Assembly: GCF_014208045.1 (NCBI RefSeq)
Contig: NZ_JACHML010000001.1
Coordinates: 3,286,001 to 3,350,000 of the forward strand
DNA from: Microbacterium thalassium
GTDB lineage: Bacteria; Actinomycetota; Actinomycetes; Actinomycetales; Microbacteriaceae
Length of the DNA: 64,000 bases
Direction: 5' to 3'
Part shown: in pieces, positions 1 to 7,382 of the stretch
Position numbering within the stretch: the stretch's first letter is position 1
Layout of the letters: each line of letters opens with the position of its first letter
Translations under genes and position numbers: made by a program
The notes under the pieces: generated by a model
The model's database searches: none
The model's input: the letters and a program-made list of their open reading frames with translations, nothing else
Told to the model about the DNA's origin: nothing

Positions 1-3
1 CCC

Positions 4-846
4 TCAGCCGACGAGCGCGCTGCCGGTGGCGACGAGCTGCGCGGCCAGCAGGAGACCGGCGAGCATCACGAGCCGGAAGAGCGTTCGCGACGGCGAGCGC
101 AGGATTACCAGGACCACCGTGGCGGCCGCCACCGCGGTGACGGCCGCGAAGAACACCCACGAGACCGGCGTGATCGCCGAGAGGTCACCGCCCGCGGAGC
201 CGATCAGCACGGCGGCCGCTCCGGCGACGACCGCCGCGGCGGCGACGACGGTCGACGCGCGCGGGCCCCAACGGTGAGGAAGCCCGCGCACCCCGGTGAC
301 GGCGTCGTCGTCGAGGTCGGGGAGAACATTGGTGAGGTGGATGGCGGCACCGAGAGCCGCACCCGCGATCCACGCCCACAGCGGCGCGAAGACGGGCTCC
401 GCGGCGGAGAGCGTCGCGAGACTGGGGAAGATCCCGAAGCTCACCAGGAACGGCACGATCGAGGCGGGGGTCGACTTCAGCCCGGCGTTGTAGGCCCACG
501 CCGAGCCGAGCGCGAGCGCGTGCGCGGCCAGCATCCGCCATCCGAGGACCGCCGAGACGGCGAGCGCGGCCACGAGCAGGAGGAAGGCGGCCGCCCAGAC
601 GACCCGGAGCGAGACGTCGCCGCGCGCGATCGGCTTGTCCCGGCGCGCCGTGCGGCGATCGCGCGGCGCGTCGATGGCGTCGTTGGAGATGCCGACCGAG
701 AGCTGTCCGGCGAAGACGGCGACCGCGAGCAGCGCGATGCGCGCGGGGTCGAGTCCGGCCGCCCACCCCAGCGCGAGCGCGAGCGCGGTGACCACCAGCG
801 TCGGCCCCGGGTGCGACGATCCCCACAGCGCGCGGATCGTGCCCAT
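4..846 (-). CDS. UbiA-family prenyltransferase
   Basis: Predicted membrane prenyltransferase of the UbiA superfamily, about 280 aa, which would attach a polyprenyl chain to an aromatic or other acceptor in the membrane. The first Asp-rich motif of the family is seen as NDAIDAPRD near residues 55-63, and a second acidic motif (PDLDDD) lies near residue 190. Hydrophobic segments alternate through the whole protein as expected for 8-9 helices. I chose the ATG at 846 because the protein then opens with MGTIRALWGSSHPG, the usual family N-terminus. An upstream ATG at 915 would add residues encoded by an inverted repeat. The acceptor substrate cannot be told from the sequence. Confidence 0.85.
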   Translation of the reverse strand: MGTIRALWGSSHPGPTLVVTALALALGWAAGLDPARIALLAVAVFAGQLSVGISNDAIDAPRDRRTARRDKPIARGDVSLRVVWAAAFLLLVAALAVSAVLGWRMLAAHALALGSAWAYNAGLKSTPASIVPFLVSFGIFPSLATLSAAEPVFAPLWAWIAGAALGAAIHLTNVLPDLDDDAVTGVRGLPHRWGPRASTVVAAAAVVAGAAAVLIGSAGGDLSAITPVSWVFFAAVTAVAAATVVLVILRSPSRTLFRLVMLAGLLLAAQLVATGSALVG

Positions 847-875
847 GCCCGATGGTCTCACGGCGCGGTGGACCG

Positions 876-903
876 CATGCAGCCCGCAGGCATGGGCTGC
901 ATG
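876..903. repeat. inverted repeat upstream of the prenyltransferase
   Basis: Arms CATGCAGCCC (876-885) and GGGCTGCATG (894-903) are perfectly complementary over 10 bp with an 8-nt loop. It begins 30 bp upstream of the chosen ATG, so it could be an operator or a leader hairpin. No regulator is assigned. Confidence 0.55.
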
Positions 904-1215
904 ATCAGGCTCCAACCGCGCGAGCGGCGAGAGTCACGGCACAGAGGTCCGGCCGGGTCCGAACTGTCATCGTTCGGGCCCGGCCGGATTCGCGGGTGCG
1001 CTGGGTGACGATCCTCCGCGCTCCCGGTTCGAGGAAGTCCGACGGCCACCGCGGCCACATTTCGGATGCCGGCTCCGACGCTGGTGCACGAATGTCCTTC
1101 ATGGAACGGAGCATGTCTGCGCGGGCGTTTCCGCCGACTCTCCAGCGGCGACCGTCTGGATCTTCCTCTTTGTGTGTCGCCCTGGGGGCGACTTGTTGAT
1201 GACAGCCTACGCCTG

Positions 1216-1226
1216 TGGTCAGACCA
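1216..1226. promoter_or_regulatory. GntR/FadR-type operator TGGTCAGACCA
   Basis: Perfect 5-bp arms around a central A. The word TGGTCNGACCA matches the form bound by FadR-subfamily GntR regulators, and a very similar operator is known for LldR of Corynebacterium glutamicum (from memory). It lies 1 bp past the dehydrogenase stop codon. Going leftward on the minus strand, the first protein gene starts at 846. Two further copies occur at 17693-17717 and 57823-57837. Confidence 0.6.
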
Positions 1227-1227
1227 T

Positions 1228-2295
1228 TTATGTGGGACCAAAGTCCCATGGCGGGGCCGACGGCGAGAACTCGATGACCGTCATCCCCCGCCCTGGCGCG
1301 GGCGCGTCCATCGCGGCGAGCGCGGCACCGGCATCCGCCAGGCCGATGACGTCGCCCACCAGCCGCTCGGGGCGAACGGCACCGGATGCGACGAGCTCGA
1401 GCATCCCGGCGTAGTCGCGCGCGGCCATGCCGTGCGAGCCGTGGATCTCGAGCTCCTTCGCGATCACCTGGCCCATGGGGACGGCGGGTGCGGCATCCGC
1501 TCCCAGCAGCAGGCCGACCTGCACGTGCCGCCCGCGGGGGCGCAGGGACGAGATCGACGCGACCGCCGTCTCGGCCGAGCCGACCGCGTCGAGCGAGACC
1601 GCAGCGCCGCCACCGGTCAGTTCGATGATGCGCGATGGGGTGTCGTCGGCCGCTTCCAGGGTCACCTCGGCGCCGAACTCCTGCGCCAGGCTCAGCGCCG
1701 CCGGCGAGCGGTCGACGGCGATGACGCGGGCGCCGAGCGCGGACGCGATCATCACGGCCGAGAGGCCGACGCCGCCGCATCCGTAGACCGAGACCCACTC
1801 CCCCGCACGCACCGCGCCGTGGACGGTGAGGGCGCGGTACGCCGTCGCGAACCGGCAGCCGAGCGACGCCGCGGCGACGAATCCGAGGCCGTCGGCCAGG
1901 TGCACGATGTTGAAGTCGGCGGCGGGGATCGCGACCCGTTCCGCGAACGAGCCGGGCATCGTGAAGCCGGGCTGCTGCTGAGCGGGGCAGATCTGCGCGT
2001 CGCCGGCGACACACCACTCGCACGTTCCGCAGCCGCAGACGAACGGCACGGTGACGCGGTCGCCGATGCGGACCGTCGTCACGCTCGGGCCGACCTCGGC
2101 GACCACTCCGGCGAACTCGTGGCCGGGGATCTGCGGCAGCGGCACGGGGTCGTGCCCGCGCCACGCGTGCCAGTCGGAGCGGCACACCCCGGTCGCGCGC
2201 ACCTCGATCACGACGCCGTCGTCGGGGCACACCGGGTCTGCGACCTCGACCAGCGAGGGCTCGGACCCGTACGCGTCGTAGCTGACTGCCTGCAC
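1228..2295 (-). CDS. zinc-dependent alcohol dehydrogenase (MDR family)
   Basis: Medium-chain NAD(P)-dependent alcohol dehydrogenase, 355 aa. Catalytic zinc ligands are visible as C38 and H59-E60 (GHEFAG). The structural zinc lobe is the Cys cluster at 87, 89, 92, 95 and 103 (FVCGCGTCEWC). The Rossmann motif GCGGVG lies at residues 172-177 and an acidic residue follows near VIAVDRS, favouring NAD. The start ATG gives the normal MQAVSYDAYG beginning. The last eight codons overlap the DosR-like box, giving an odd PPWDFGPT tail. The substrate is unknown. It stands alone between a prenyltransferase and a hypothetical gene, all on the minus strand. Confidence 0.9.
   Translation of the reverse strand: MQAVSYDAYGSEPSLVEVADPVCPDDGVVIEVRATGVCRSDWHAWRGHDPVPLPQIPGHEFAGVVAEVGPSVTTVRIGDRVTVPFVCGCGTCEWCVAGDAQICPAQQQPGFTMPGSFAERVAIPAADFNIVHLADGLGFVAAASLGCRFATAYRALTVHGAVRAGEWVSVYGCGGVGLSAVMIASALGARVIAVDRSPAALSLAQEFGAEVTLEAADDTPSRIIELTGGGAAVSLDAVGSAETAVASISSLRPRGRHVQVGLLLGADAAPAVPMGQVIAKELEIHGSHGMAARDYAGMLELVASGAVRPERLVGDVIGLADAGAALAAMDAPAPGRGMTVIEFSPSAPPWDFGPT
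1233..1248. promoter_or_regulatory. DosR/DevR-like box TGGGAC-CAAA-GTCCCA
   Basis: Perfect 6-bp arms around CAAA closely match the mycobacterial DosR consensus core GGGACTWWAGTCCC. The site lies inside the last codons of the alcohol dehydrogenase and directly next to the GntR-type operator at 1216. The same pair of sites, in the same order, precedes the DoxX gene near 57.8 kb. DosR binding is inferred from the motif only. Confidence 0.5.
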
Positions 2296-2345
2296 GTTGC
2301 GATCGTAGAGCGCCGGTCGGGCCCGGGAGAACGAGCGGATGCTGC

Positions 2346-2666
2346 TCAGCCTGCGGCGCGGTCCTCGGGGGTCACACGCATCCGTCCTCGGCCGAACGGG
2401 AGTGCCGGCGCCCGGTACGTCACCGCGGGCGGATCATCGGGTTCGAGAACGAGGTCGGCCTGACCGAAGCGCCACACCCTGTTGAAGAGGAACACGCCGA
2501 TGGTCGCCGTGCGATCGGCGGGCAGCTGCCACGTGCCGACGCCCCACTGCACCGGATTGCCGCGACCCTCGACCACGACGGTCGGGCGGACGCCGATGTA
2601 CAGCGCGAACCACGGTCGGGTGAGCGTCAGCGTGATGCGACGGGTCGCCCCGGACTGCCCCGTCAC
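2346..2666 (-). CDS. hypothetical protein, beta-rich, about 106 aa
   Basis: I do not recognise a named family. The 106-residue product begins MTGQSGATRRITLTLTRP and is rich in beta-branched and aromatic residues (WGVGTWQLP, IGVFLFNRVWRFGQ), suggesting a compact beta fold without signal peptide or membrane segment. Codon third positions are strongly G/C, in line with a real gene. It follows the alcohol dehydrogenase gene on the same strand with a gap of about 50 bp, but being upstream in transcription it could be the first gene of a short operon. Confidence 0.65.
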   Translation of the reverse strand: MTGQSGATRRITLTLTRPWFALYIGVRPTVVVEGRGNPVQWGVGTWQLPADRTATIGVFLFNRVWRFGQADLVLEPDDPPAVTYRAPALPFGRGRMRVTPEDRAAG

Positions 2667-2900
2667 CGGCGGTCCGCCGAAACCGGGGGCGACACCCGAC
2701 GAACGGAGCGGATGCCGACGGCGAGGCGGCCTCGCGACGGAGGTCGGTGGAACACGGCGATCACGGTTCCATCCTCACACTTCGCCGGCGGAGCGTTCGG
2801 TTCGCGCTGGGACGGGTGGGCACCGGCATCCGCTCCCGGCGCTATCACGCCTGGGCGTGGGATTCCAGCCCCTGGCCGGATCGCCCGACCTGTCGTGTGA

Positions 2901-2914
2901 TGGGTGTTCACCCA
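2901..2914. repeat. inverted repeat TGGGTG-TT-CACCCA
   Basis: A perfect 6-bp-arm palindrome directly upstream of the GGAAGGAG ribosome binding site of the CsbD-like gene. It could be an operator or a hairpin occluding the site. Confidence 0.4.
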
Positions 2915-2929
2915 CGGAAGGAGCACGAC

Positions 2930-3100
2930 ATGGGTATGGACGACGACATCAAGCACCACGCAGAAGAAGCCGCCGGCAAGGCGAAGGAGAAGTGGGGCGA
3001 GGCGACCGACGACAAGGACCTCGAGCGCGAGGGCGAGGCCGACCAGACGAAGGCGAACCTGAAGCAGGCCGCCGACGACGTCAAGGACGCGTTCAAGTAG
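2930..3100 (+). CDS. CsbD-family stress protein
   Basis: Small hydrophilic protein of 56 aa, beginning MGMDDDIKHHAEEAAGKAKE and ending KQAADDVKDAFK. The alternating charged/alanine helical pattern and the KxKEKWGEATDDKD core are typical of the CsbD family, small general-stress proteins whose molecular role is unclear. A strong ribosome binding site (GGAAGGAG) lies 7 nt before the ATG. A long hairpin terminator follows, so it is probably a monocistronic, strongly expressed unit. A longer in-frame reading from 2747 exists but its extra residues look non-coding. Confidence 0.88.
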   Translation: MGMDDDIKHHAEEAAGKAKEKWGEATDDKDLEREGEADQTKANLKQAADDVKDAFK

Positions 3101-3131
3101 GACTGACGCACGTCGCCGCGGACGCGGCACC

Positions 3132-3166
3132 GCGGGCGGCGGAGCGGATCTCGCTCCGCCGCCCGC
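3132..3166 (+). terminator. strong hairpin terminator after the CsbD-like gene
   Basis: Arms of 15 bp (3132-3146 and 3152-3166, GCGGGCGGCGGAGCG and its complement) with a 5-nt loop. There is no T tract, which is common for terminators in G+C-rich actinobacteria. Confidence 0.75.
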
Positions 3167-3304
3167 TGCTGTATGGGCAGGGTGCGACGCCCGCAATGGC
3201 CCGGGGCGGACGCCGCGTCCTCCCCAGCCGGCCGGCTGCTGCGAACTCTGCACAGGAAGACGGCGCCACCGTTCGGCGCACCCGCGGCTTCCTACGGTCG
3301 ACGC

Positions 3305-4909
3305 ATGCCGACAGCCGCCGTCCGTCACGTGATCCATCTCGAGCTGACCCTCGCCGACCACGACCCCGCCATCGTCCGCGAGGTCGCGATCGATCAGGAC
3401 CTCACGCTCGCCGATCTGGCCCGCGTCATCCCCGCCCTCTTCCGGGGACCGCTCTGCGAACGCCACGTGTTCGCCTCGTCGCCGGGCAGTCTTCGGTGGT
3501 CCCCCCTGCGTCGGCGCTGGGGCGACCGCCGGACGCTCATCGACCTGCGGGATCCGACACTGGTCGACGAAGCGACGGCCCGCATCCGAAGCGTGCTGAG
3601 ATCCGGCGAGCCGCTGGTCTTCGCGCACACGTGCGACCCGGAGTTCGCCGTCCACATCGCCCCCGGCCGGGACGATGTCGTCCCGGCCGAGCACCCTGCC
3701 GTCCGCATCCTTCGCGGCGAGCGCGCGGCACCTCTCACCTGCTCGCGGAGCCCCTTCCACCATGAAGTGCTCCTCGCCGTGCTCGACGACGCAGAGCACC
3801 CGTGCTCGCCGGCGCTTCGCGCGAGCCTCGCCGCCGCCGTCGGGCCCTGGGCAGCCTATGACCCGGAGCAGTTCGAACCGGCGGCCGCTCAGGACGCGAT
3901 CGCGAGCGTGATGGACGAGGAGCGGATGCCGTCGTATGCGGGGCCGCTCGAGATGCTCGTCGCCTCGCTGCCGCACGACGCGCGAGCGGGCCTCCGGACG
4001 CACATCGCGTCTGCCGGACTCGAGCTCCCGGCCGTCGTGACCGCCGACGAGGCCGCGCATCTGCTGCGAGAGCTGACCTGGGTGCTGACGGCGGCGACCG
4101 GGCCCGGCGTGCCGCTCGCGGACGGCGGCATCTACTCGGCCACGGCCGACGAGGGTGCCGAGCGCCTCGACACCGACCCACGCCACGTGGCCGCGCTCTT
4201 CCAGGCGGCCCGCAGCCTTCGGTTCATGTACGTGCGGAGCGGGCGGATCATCACGAAGAAGGCCGTCTGCAAGGCGCTGGGCGATCCCTCGACGCTGTGG
4301 AACCTGCTTGCGGATGCCGTGCTCCGCGCCCCGATCTGCCGCGACCACCACGCCCAGTCACTCGTGCTTCTCGCCATCGCCGACGGCAGCGCCGCGGATC
4401 CCGCGATCGGGTTCAGCCGTGCCGCGGATGCCTTCGCGATCATCGATGACGCGCACAGCCGAGGTTGGGTGGGTCACTTCGACGACGAGTGGGACGGATG
4501 CGATCACCGGTGCGATTGCCCGCGGATCGGCGGTGCGACGTGGCATGACGTCGTCGACGCGGCGATCGAGCACGCCGCCCGCGCTGCCACCAGCGACGGT
4601 TCCATGACGCTCGCCGAGCGAAACGTCGACCACCGCGAACTCGCCGGACCACTCGGCTGGAGAAGCGAGCGACGGATGACCACGGCCGCTCCGAGCAGCG
4701 CTGATCTCGAGACGGCGTCGGGTCGCAACGAGCCGGTGTTCCTGCGCGAGGCCTCGGACCTCATCCAGCTGCTGTCGATCTTCGGCCTCGCTCGCGATGT
4801 CAACGGCGCGTGGTCGGTGCCTCCGACCCTGCGCCAGCTCGCGCGAACCGCTCTGCAGGGCCGGCGACAGGAACGTCGTGCTTCGCGTGCCACTCACCAC
4901 TTCTTCTGA
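3305..4909 (+). CDS. pRiA4b ORF-3-like protein with long C-terminal extension
   Basis: Large soluble protein of about 534 aa. The first 50-60 residues (HVIHLELTLADHDPAIVREVAIDQDLTLA and following text, shown in part) resemble the plasmid pRiA4b ORF-3 / IS1096 passenger family, whose biochemical function is unknown. The rest is alpha-helical with no membrane segment. A small Cys/His cluster (GCDHRCDC, near residue 400) could bind a metal. I start at ATG 3305 because the preceding in-frame text is not protein-like and this ATG directly precedes the conserved N-terminus. No transposase is nearby, so an IS origin is not supported. It ends 32 bp before the VapB start. Confidence 0.7.
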   Translation: MPTAAVRHVIHLELTLADHDPAIVREVAIDQDLTLADLARVIPALFRGPLCERHVFASSPGSLRWSPLRRRWGDRRTLIDLRDPTLVDEATARIRSVLRSGEPLVFAHTCDPEFAVHIAPGRDDVVPAEHPAVRILRGERAAPLTCSRSPFHHEVLLAVLDDAEHPCSPALRASLAAAVGPWAAYDPEQFEPAAAQDAIASVMDEERMPSYAGPLEMLVASLPHDARAGLRTHIASAGLELPAVVTADEAAHLLRELTWVLTAATGPGVPLADGGIYSATADEGAERLDTDPRHVAALFQAARSLRFMYVRSGRIITKKAVCKALGDPSTLWNLLADAVLRAPICRDHHAQSLVLLAIADGSAADPAIGFSRAADAFAIIDDAHSRGWVGHFDDEWDGCDHRCDCPRIGGATWHDVVDAAIEHAARAATSDGSMTLAERNVDHRELAGPLGWRSERRMTTAAPSSADLETASGRNEPVFLREASDLIQLLSIFGLARDVNGAWSVPPTLRQLARTALQGRRQERRASRATHHFF

Positions 4910-4923
4910 CCGAGGAGTAGATG

Positions 4924-4935
4924 TGCATGCATAAT
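4924..4935 (+). promoter_or_regulatory. leaderless promoter and palindrome of the first vapBC
   Basis: TGCATGCA (4924-4931) is a perfect palindrome that overlaps a -10-like CATAAT (4930-4935). Only 6 nt separate the -10 from the VapB ATG at 4942, so transcription likely begins at the start codon. The palindrome is a candidate site for autoregulation by the antitoxin complex. Confidence 0.5.
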
Positions 4936-4941
4936 GAAAGC

Positions 4942-5178
4942 ATGCCGAACGTGCTCATCCGCGACCTCGATCCGCAGGTGCACGCCGCACTGCTCGCGCG
5001 GGCCGAGCGAGAGGGACGATCGCTGCAGCAGTTCCTGTCGATCGAACTCGCCAAACTGGCCGCACGGCCGACCTTGGCAGAGCTGTTCGCCGAGATCGAG
5101 GCCCGTGACGACGGCATCGATCTCGACCGGGCCGACATCGTCGACGCGATCCGGCGCGGACGCGAGCGGATGCCGTGA
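4942..5178 (+). CDS. vapB: VapB-type antitoxin (FitA-like ribbon-helix-helix)
   Basis: Antitoxin of 78 aa that would neutralise the adjoining PIN-domain toxin and repress the operon. The N-terminal MPNVLIRDLDPQVHAALLAR followed by AEREGRSLQQFL is the FitA/VapB ribbon-helix-helix pattern, and the C-terminal acidic helix would plug the toxin site. The ATG at 4942 fits the family start and sits 6 nt after the -10 element; an ATG at 4921 would add seven unlikely residues. It overlaps the toxin start by 4 bp (GTGA), implying translational coupling. Confidence 0.88.
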   Translation: MPNVLIRDLDPQVHAALLARAEREGRSLQQFLSIELAKLAARPTLAELFAEIEARDDGIDLDRADIVDAIRRGRERMP

Positions 5179-5567
5179 TCGTCGTCGACGCGTCGGTGCT
5201 CGTCGACGCGCTGGCGGGCTCCGACCGCGCCGCGGCTGTGCGGGCGAGACTCGCCGAGGAGGACCTGGCCGTCCCCGACATCGCCGATGTCGAGGTCGCC
5301 TCGGCACTGCGGGGACTGGCCCACGCGGGTCGACTGGACGATCGACGGTTGGAGCGCGCGGTCGCCGACCTCGCACGGATGCGACTGCAACGACATCCGT
5401 CGTCGCTGCTCATCGGTCGCGCGCTCGACCTGCGCGCGAGTCTCACCCCCTACGACGCCGTCTACGTCGCCCTGGCGGAAGCGCTCGATTGCCCCTTGCT
5501 GACCTTCGATGCCCGCATCGCCGCCGCTCCCGGCATCCGCTGCACCGTGGAGGTCCCGGAGGAGTAG
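5175..5567 (+). CDS. vapC: VapC toxin, PIN-domain ribonuclease
   Basis: PIN-domain endoribonuclease of 130 aa, toxin of the first VapBC module. The four acidic residues that hold the catalytic metal are all visible: D5 (VVDAS), E40 (DVEVASAL), D94 (TPYDAVYVALAE) and D112 (FDARI). The start is GTG at 5175, inside the antitoxin stop codon overlap. VapC toxins usually cleave tRNA or rRNA at specific sites; the target here is unknown. The gene looks intact. Confidence 0.9.
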   Translation: MIVVDASVLVDALAGSDRAAAVRARLAEEDLAVPDIADVEVASALRGLAHAGRLDDRRLERAVADLARMRLQRHPSSLLIGRALDLRASLTPYDAVYVALAEALDCPLLTFDARIAAAPGIRCTVEVPEE

Positions 5568-5598
5568 ACACCACCGCTCACTGGCTACCGTCAGACAT

Positions 5599-5614
5599 TC
5601 GAAACAATGTCCGA
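5599..5614. promoter_or_regulatory. SOS-box-like LexA site upstream of the DUF222/HNH gene
   Basis: The 16-mer TCGAAACAATGTCCGA agrees with the mycobacterial SOS box TCGAACRNNTGTTCGA at 11 of 13 defined-base positions or nearly so, with changes in the middle of each arm. It overlaps a perfect 6-bp-arm inverted repeat GACATT-N6-AATGTC at 5594-5611. It ends 21 bp upstream of the ATG. Several 13E12-repeat genes of Mycobacterium tuberculosis are LexA-controlled, which fits. Confidence 0.5.
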
Positions 5615-5635
5615 ACCCCCTGCGATGATGGAGCC

Positions 5636-7282
5636 ATGACGAACTCGGATGCCGCACCCGCTGAGGTCGCGGCCGCGCGGTTGCGGCCGGTGCTCTCCGA
5701 GGTCGTCGAGATCCGTGCGCAGATCGCCGCGCTGCAGGCTCGTGAGGTGCGGGCGCTCGCTGAGGCGAGTGCCATCGCGCAGGAGTGGGCGGATGCGGCG
5801 GCGACCCGCTCCGACGCCGAGCTCGCGCACCGGTCGGTGGCGGCCGACCTCGCCTCTGCCCTGCGGGTCTCCGACCGAACCGTGCAGCGGCAGCTCGGCG
5901 ACGCGGAACGACTGGTCACCCGGTTCCCCGAGACGGTCGCGTCCCTCGAGCGGGGGCGCATCTCGCTCGCGCACGCGCGCGTCATCGCCGAAGCCGCCGA
6001 CCGCATCCACCAGCCCGAACTGCTCGCCGAGTACGAGCAGACCATCCTCCCCTACGCCGAGGCCGAGTCCGCGTCGCGGCTGCGTCCGGTCGCGAAGCGT
6101 CGCGCGCAGTGGTTCCTCGACGAGACCATCCGCGAACGCCACGCCGCCGCTGCGGCCCAGCGGTCGGTGCGGGTGCATGACCTCGACGACGGCATGGCCG
6201 CGCTCGAGGTCGTCGGCCCGGCAGTCGTCATCCACGGCATCTACGACCGCGTCACCCGGATGGCCCGCGACGTGGCGGATGCCGACGCTCAGGCGCTCGC
6301 CGACGCCAAAGCCGCGGCGGCGGAGGCCGAACGTGAGGCGAAGGCCGCGGAGCGTGCGGCCGCGGCGGCGGAACGCAGCGAGGCAGCGACGCGCGGCGCG
6401 GCAGCGAACGCACGCGACGCCTCGGCCGGCGGCAGTGACGCGTCGGCGCAGGAATCTGACGCCTCTCCGCAGAACCGTGCGGGTGCTGCGGAAGGCCACG
6501 AGGCGGATGCCGGCATCGACACACAGGCGCCAGCGCATACCGGCATGCGTGACGACAATGCTGTCGCGCCGAGCGCGCCCGAGCGGGCGCGGCTGCACGC
6601 CGACGATGCACGGGAACGCGCCACCCAGGCCCGCACCTCCGCCGACGACCTCGCCGCCGCCCGCCGCACCCTCGACGCACTCCGCGTCGACATCCTCGCC
6701 GACCTGCTCCTCGCCTCCGACCCCGCCGCGCACGTCGGAACCCGCGAAACCGGCCTCGGCGCGATCCGCGCGACCGTGCAGGTCACCGTCCCGGTCCTCA
6801 CCCTCCTCGACTCCCCCGTCGACGACCCGTTCGACGCCGTCACCCTCACCGGCCACGGGCCGATCGACCCCGACACCGCCCGAGAACTCACCGCCGGAGC
6901 ACCCGGATGGGACCGCATCCTCACCCACCCCATCTCCGGCACCGTCCTCACCGTCGACCGCTACGAACCCACCAAGAGAATGCGGCGACACCTCGCCGTC
7001 CGCGACCAACACTGCCGCTTCCCCGGATGCCGCCAATCCACCACCCGCAGCGACCTCGACCACACCCGCGACTGGGCACTCGGCGGACCCACCGACGTCG
7101 GCAACCTCGCACACCTGTGTCGAAGGCACCACACCCTCAAACACCACACACCCTGGACCGTCGTCCAGCAACCCGGCGGCATCCTCGAGTGGACGAGCCC
7201 GACCGGCCACCGATACCCGTCCCACCCCGCATCCGGCGTCCACTTCGCCACGGACGCCGAGTTCGACCCCGCGCCCTTCTGA
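5636..7282 (+). CDS. DUF222 and HNH nuclease domain protein (13E12 repeat family)
   Basis: Protein of 548 aa with an N-terminal DUF222 region (about residues 10-210, including LASALRVSDRTVQRQL and GRISLAHARVIAEAADRI) and a C-terminal HNH domain. The HNH core reads CRFPGCRQ, then DLDHTRDWALGGPTD, then NLAHLCRRHHTLKH near residues 460-505, so metal and catalytic His residues are present. Between them is a low-complexity Ala/Glu/Asp-rich stretch of roughly 130 residues that is probably a flexible or coiled linker. These proteins occur in many actinobacterial copies and may act on damaged or mobile DNA; the function is not established. An SOS-like box precedes it. Confidence 0.85.
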   Translation: MTNSDAAPAEVAAARLRPVLSEVVEIRAQIAALQAREVRALAEASAIAQEWADAAATRSDAELAHRSVAADLASALRVSDRTVQRQLGDAERLVTRFPETVASLERGRISLAHARVIAEAADRIHQPELLAEYEQTILPYAEAESASRLRPVAKRRAQWFLDETIRERHAAAAAQRSVRVHDLDDGMAALEVVGPAVVIHGIYDRVTRMARDVADADAQALADAKAAAAEAEREAKAAERAAAAAERSEAATRGAAANARDASAGGSDASAQESDASPQNRAGAAEGHEADAGIDTQAPAHTGMRDDNAVAPSAPERARLHADDARERATQARTSADDLAAARRTLDALRVDILADLLLASDPAAHVGTRETGLGAIRATVQVTVPVLTLLDSPVDDPFDAVTLTGHGPIDPDTARELTAGAPGWDRILTHPISGTVLTVDRYEPTKRMRRHLAVRDQHCRFPGCRQSTTRSDLDHTRDWALGGPTDVGNLAHLCRRHHTLKHHTPWTVVQQPGGILEWTSPTGHRYPSHPASGVHFATDAEFDPAPF

Positions 7283-7382
7283 CCTCGACCCGTTGCGTTG
7301 GCGTGAGGCGAGCACGACTGCGCAGTAGTGTGCGGCTCCCCCGGCGGTTGGCATGACGCAGTGAGCACACGTCGGAGCACAG

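Larger units (their letters stand above)
847..1227. other. intergenic region without a convincing gene
   Basis: This 381-base stretch lies between the prenyltransferase start and the alcohol dehydrogenase stop. Open frames exist on both strands but translate to Arg/Ser/Pro-rich text typical of antisense frames in G+C-rich DNA. It holds an inverted repeat next to the prenyltransferase start (876-903), a 7-bp-arm hairpin GTCGCCC-TGG-GGGCGAC (1176-1192) and a GntR-type operator (1216-1226). Confidence 0.5.

Noticed and set aside
858..1241. Open frames on both strands upstream of the prenyltransferase
   Set aside because: The translations are Arg/Ser/Pro-rich without domain-like text, have no ribosome binding site and overlap the inverted repeat and operators. 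I treat them as chance frames in G+C-rich DNA.
905..2230. Very long open frames antisense to clear genes (for example opposite the alcohol dehydrogenase, the PEP-utilising gene, the GS gene)
   Set aside because: Long antisense frames are expected at this G+C content. Their products are Arg/Ala/Gly-rich and lack motifs, whereas the opposite strand carries complete families.
3305..4909. Insertion sequence of the IS1096 type
   Set aside because: The N-terminal similarity to the passenger gene prompted a search for a transposase and terminal inverted repeats in the flanks; none was seen.
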